Positions 6,248-7,307 of a stretch of DNA of 7,307 nucleotides are shown piece after piece. Position 1 is the first letter of the stretch. Each line of letters opens with the position of its first letter. The translations under genes were made by a program, and so were the position numbers. The stretch comes from DATDMG01 sp036518955 (GTDB lineage Bacteria; Actinomycetota; Actinomycetes; Actinomycetales; Kineosporiaceae): contig DATDMG010000251.1 of the NCBI GenBank assembly GCA_036518955.1, positions 1-7,307 of the forward strand. The letters are read 5' to 3'. A model generated the notes under the pieces. That model was not told the DNA's origin, made no database searches, and saw only the letters and a list, made by a program, of their open reading frames with translations.

Positions 6248-6269
6248 ACAGCGGACGTCACGGGGCTGT
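6248..6269. terminator. Short hairpin immediately after the ccdA stop
   Basis: ACAGC (6248-6252) pairs with GCTGT (6265-6269), a 5-bp stem with a 12-base loop beginning two bases after the ccdA stop codon. The position fits a terminator or 3'-end stabiliser, but the stem is short and no T-run follows. Confidence 0.2.
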
Positions 6270-6271
6270 TG

Positions 6272-6940
6272 TCAGGCGTACCATCCGGCGGCCAGGGCGC
6301 CCCCGACGGCCAGGAGCAGCACGCCCGAGAGCCGCTGCAGGGCCCGGCCGGCCGGGGCCAGCCGCCGGGTCACGACGGCTGGTGCGGTCCCGGTCCAGGC
6401 GGTGATCAGCGAGGCGGCCACGAACGGTGCGGCGACCCCGAGCGCGTAGGCGGCGAGCAGGACGGCGCCGGACAGGGCACCGGCGCTGCTGGCCGCGGTG
6501 AGGACGGCAGCCCCGAGCAGCGGCCCGGCGCAGGGGGTCCATGCCGCGCCGAAGGCGACTCCCAGCACGAGCGGACGCCACACGCTCCCCACGGGCGGCG
6601 CCGCCCGGACCGCGCGGAACGTCCTGGTGAGTGCGATGGGCAGGGGCACCAGGAGCATCAGCCCGAGGACGACGACGAGTGAACCGGTGATCCGGACGGT
6701 CCACCACTGGACGTCGCCCATGGCCGCCTCCAGCCACCCGGCGGCCGTCCCGAAGGCTGCGAAGACGGCGGTGAAGCCGCCGGTGAACCACGCCGTCGGC
6801 CCGATCAGGCGGCGGGCGCCGTGCTCGCCGGCGGATCCCAGCAGCATCCCCAGGTAGACCGGTACGAGCGGCAGCACGCAGGGACTCAGACAGGATGCGA
6901 TCCCTGCCCCGAACAGGGCGAGCGGGGCGAGCGGGCTCAT
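6272..6940 (-). CDS. ccdA: CcdA-type thiol-disulfide electron transporter (cytochrome c biogenesis / DsbD transmembrane domain)
   Basis: 222 residues, typical for stand-alone CcdA. It carries electrons from cytoplasmic thioredoxin across the membrane to extracytoplasmic thioredoxin-fold proteins. Six membrane segments lie at about 5-33, 48-68, 80-103, 120-145, 155-180 and 200-221. The redox cysteines are in the two repeat motifs: CLSPCVLPLVPVYLG (17-31, Cys21 in SPC) and GAAWTPCAGP (131-140, Cys137). An additional Cys17 makes the first motif C-x3-C. The ATG overlaps the upstream stop as ATGA, with no separate Shine-Dalgarno, so translation is coupled to the thioredoxin-like gene, which is its probable electron acceptor. 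Cytochrome c maturation genes (ResB, ResC/CcsB) are absent from the window, so a general extracytoplasmic reductant role is as likely as haem attachment. Confidence 0.95.
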   Translation of the reverse strand: MSPLAPLALFGAGIASCLSPCVLPLVPVYLGMLLGSAGEHGARRLIGPTAWFTGGFTAVFAAFGTAAGWLEAAMGDVQWWTVRITGSLVVVLGLMLLVPLPIALTRTFRAVRAAPPVGSVWRPLVLGVAFGAAWTPCAGPLLGAAVLTAASSAGALSGAVLLAAYALGVAAPFVAASLITAWTGTAPAVVTRRLAPAGRALQRLSGVLLLAVGGALAAGWYA

Positions 6941-7307
6941 CCGGCGGCGGTGGCTCGCGGCGCACCGGACGGCAGCTCCAGCAGGAGGCGGATCGCGTCT
7001 TCCGTCTCCGGGTACTCCCCCTCGCCGATCTGCGTGAAGCGGCGGCGTCCCTGCTGATCGTGCAGGTAGCGAGCCGGCCAGTAGTGGTTGCCGAACGCCC
7101 GCCAGACCCGCGAGTGCGGGTCGAGGGCCACCGGGTAGGTGATCTGGTGCGCGGTGACGTACTCGGCGACGTTCCGCGGGTCGGCCTCGACGCTGAACTC
7201 CGGGGTGTGGATGCTCAGCACGACCAGGCCGTCGTCCCGGTACCGGGCGTGCCAGGCCTGGATGTAGGGCTGCACGTGCTGGCAGTTGATGCATTCGAAG
7301 GTCCAGA
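6937..7307 (-). CDS. TlpA/DipZ-like thioredoxin-fold protein (5' end outside window)
   Basis: Partial: 122 complete residues are visible and the N-terminus, where a signal or membrane anchor would lie, is cut off. The window edge enters at WTFECINCQHVQPYIQAW (visible residues 1-18), whose C-I-N-C is the redox dithiol at the start of the active-site helix. LVVLSIHTPEF (28-38) is the following core strand, and YWPARYLHDQQGRR (75-88) holds the expected cis-proline region. GEGEYPETEDAIRLLL (93-108) is the family's characteristic end. This series closely resembles the thioredoxin-like domain of mycobacterial DipZ, but here the chain stops about 16 residues later, without the C-terminal carbohydrate-binding-like module of DipZ, and the CcdA part is a separate gene. 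Likely role: extracytoplasmic disulfide reductase kept reduced by the CcdA encoded next in the operon. Substrate is unknown. Confidence 0.93.
   Translation of the reverse strand, partial: WTFECINCQHVQPYIQAWHARYRDDGLVVLSIHTPEFSVEADPRNVAEYVTAHQITYPVALDPHSRVWRAFGNHYWPARYLHDQQGRRRFTQIGEGEYPETEDAIRLLLELPSGAPRATAAG

Larger units (their letters stand above)
5934..6271. other. 338-base gap between ccdA and the DUF998 gene, no confident gene
   Basis: Base composition is less extreme than in the flanking genes. On the minus strand the DUF998 frame remains open back to 6068 with a plausible-looking but unrecognised 45-residue extension. A separate 22-codon reading frame (ATG 6107-6109, stop 6041-6043) has GGGGG five bases before its ATG, so a leader peptide is possible. 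Two small hairpins near the ccdA end are listed separately. No RNA gene, mobile element or direct repeat was seen. Confidence 0.5.

Noticed and set aside
6272..7294. Single 340-residue minus-strand protein with an N-terminal extension to CcdA.
   Set aside because: The extension overlaps the thioredoxin-like gene in another frame and is Arg/Pro-rich; the ATGA overlap at 6937-6940 gives the true CcdA start.

Overview
The window is very GC-rich, with G or C at most third codon positions, uses GTG and ATG starts, and carries gene families typical of soil or surface-dwelling actinobacteria. A high-GC actinobacterium is therefore likely. A Geodermatophilaceae- or Pseudonocardiaceae-like genome would fit, but the sequence alone does not fix the family. 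Eight protein-coding genes can be supported; the first and last run off the window edges. No rRNA, tRNA, CRISPR array, insertion sequence or phage gene was seen.

Left block (1-1078, + strand): the C-terminal end of an NAD-dependent sugar-nucleotide epimerase/dehydratase overlaps by 4 bases the start of a spherulin-4-type (GH135-like) glycosidase-fold protein. This looks like the downstream end of an exopolysaccharide cluster whose main part lies to the left.

Central block (1239-4700): a LivJ-like branched-chain amino-acid-type substrate-binding lipoprotein (- strand) and a 709-residue membrane protein with GGDEF and EAL domains (+ strand) diverge from a shared 168-base region. That region holds a perfect 14-bp palindrome and good ribosome binding sites for both genes. 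The binding protein has no permease or ATPase genes beside it. The c-di-GMP enzyme has a helical extracytoplasmic sensor region between two membrane segments, and both its catalytic sites and its inhibitory I-site look intact. A binding protein next to a membrane c-di-GMP enzyme resembles the NspS-MbaA arrangement of Vibrio cholerae, so a ligand-sensing pair controlling the nearby polysaccharide genes is the most interesting hypothesis here.

Right block (4826-7307, all - strand): a 75-residue conserved protein of unknown function, a six-span DUF998-type membrane protein, and at the edge a two-gene thiol-redox unit. In that unit a TlpA/DipZ-like thioredoxin protein with a CINC active site overlaps ccdA by 4 bases; CcdA would pass electrons across the membrane to it. 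The gaps at 5054-5279 and 5934-6271 are less compact than the rest and hold only weak candidate signals.
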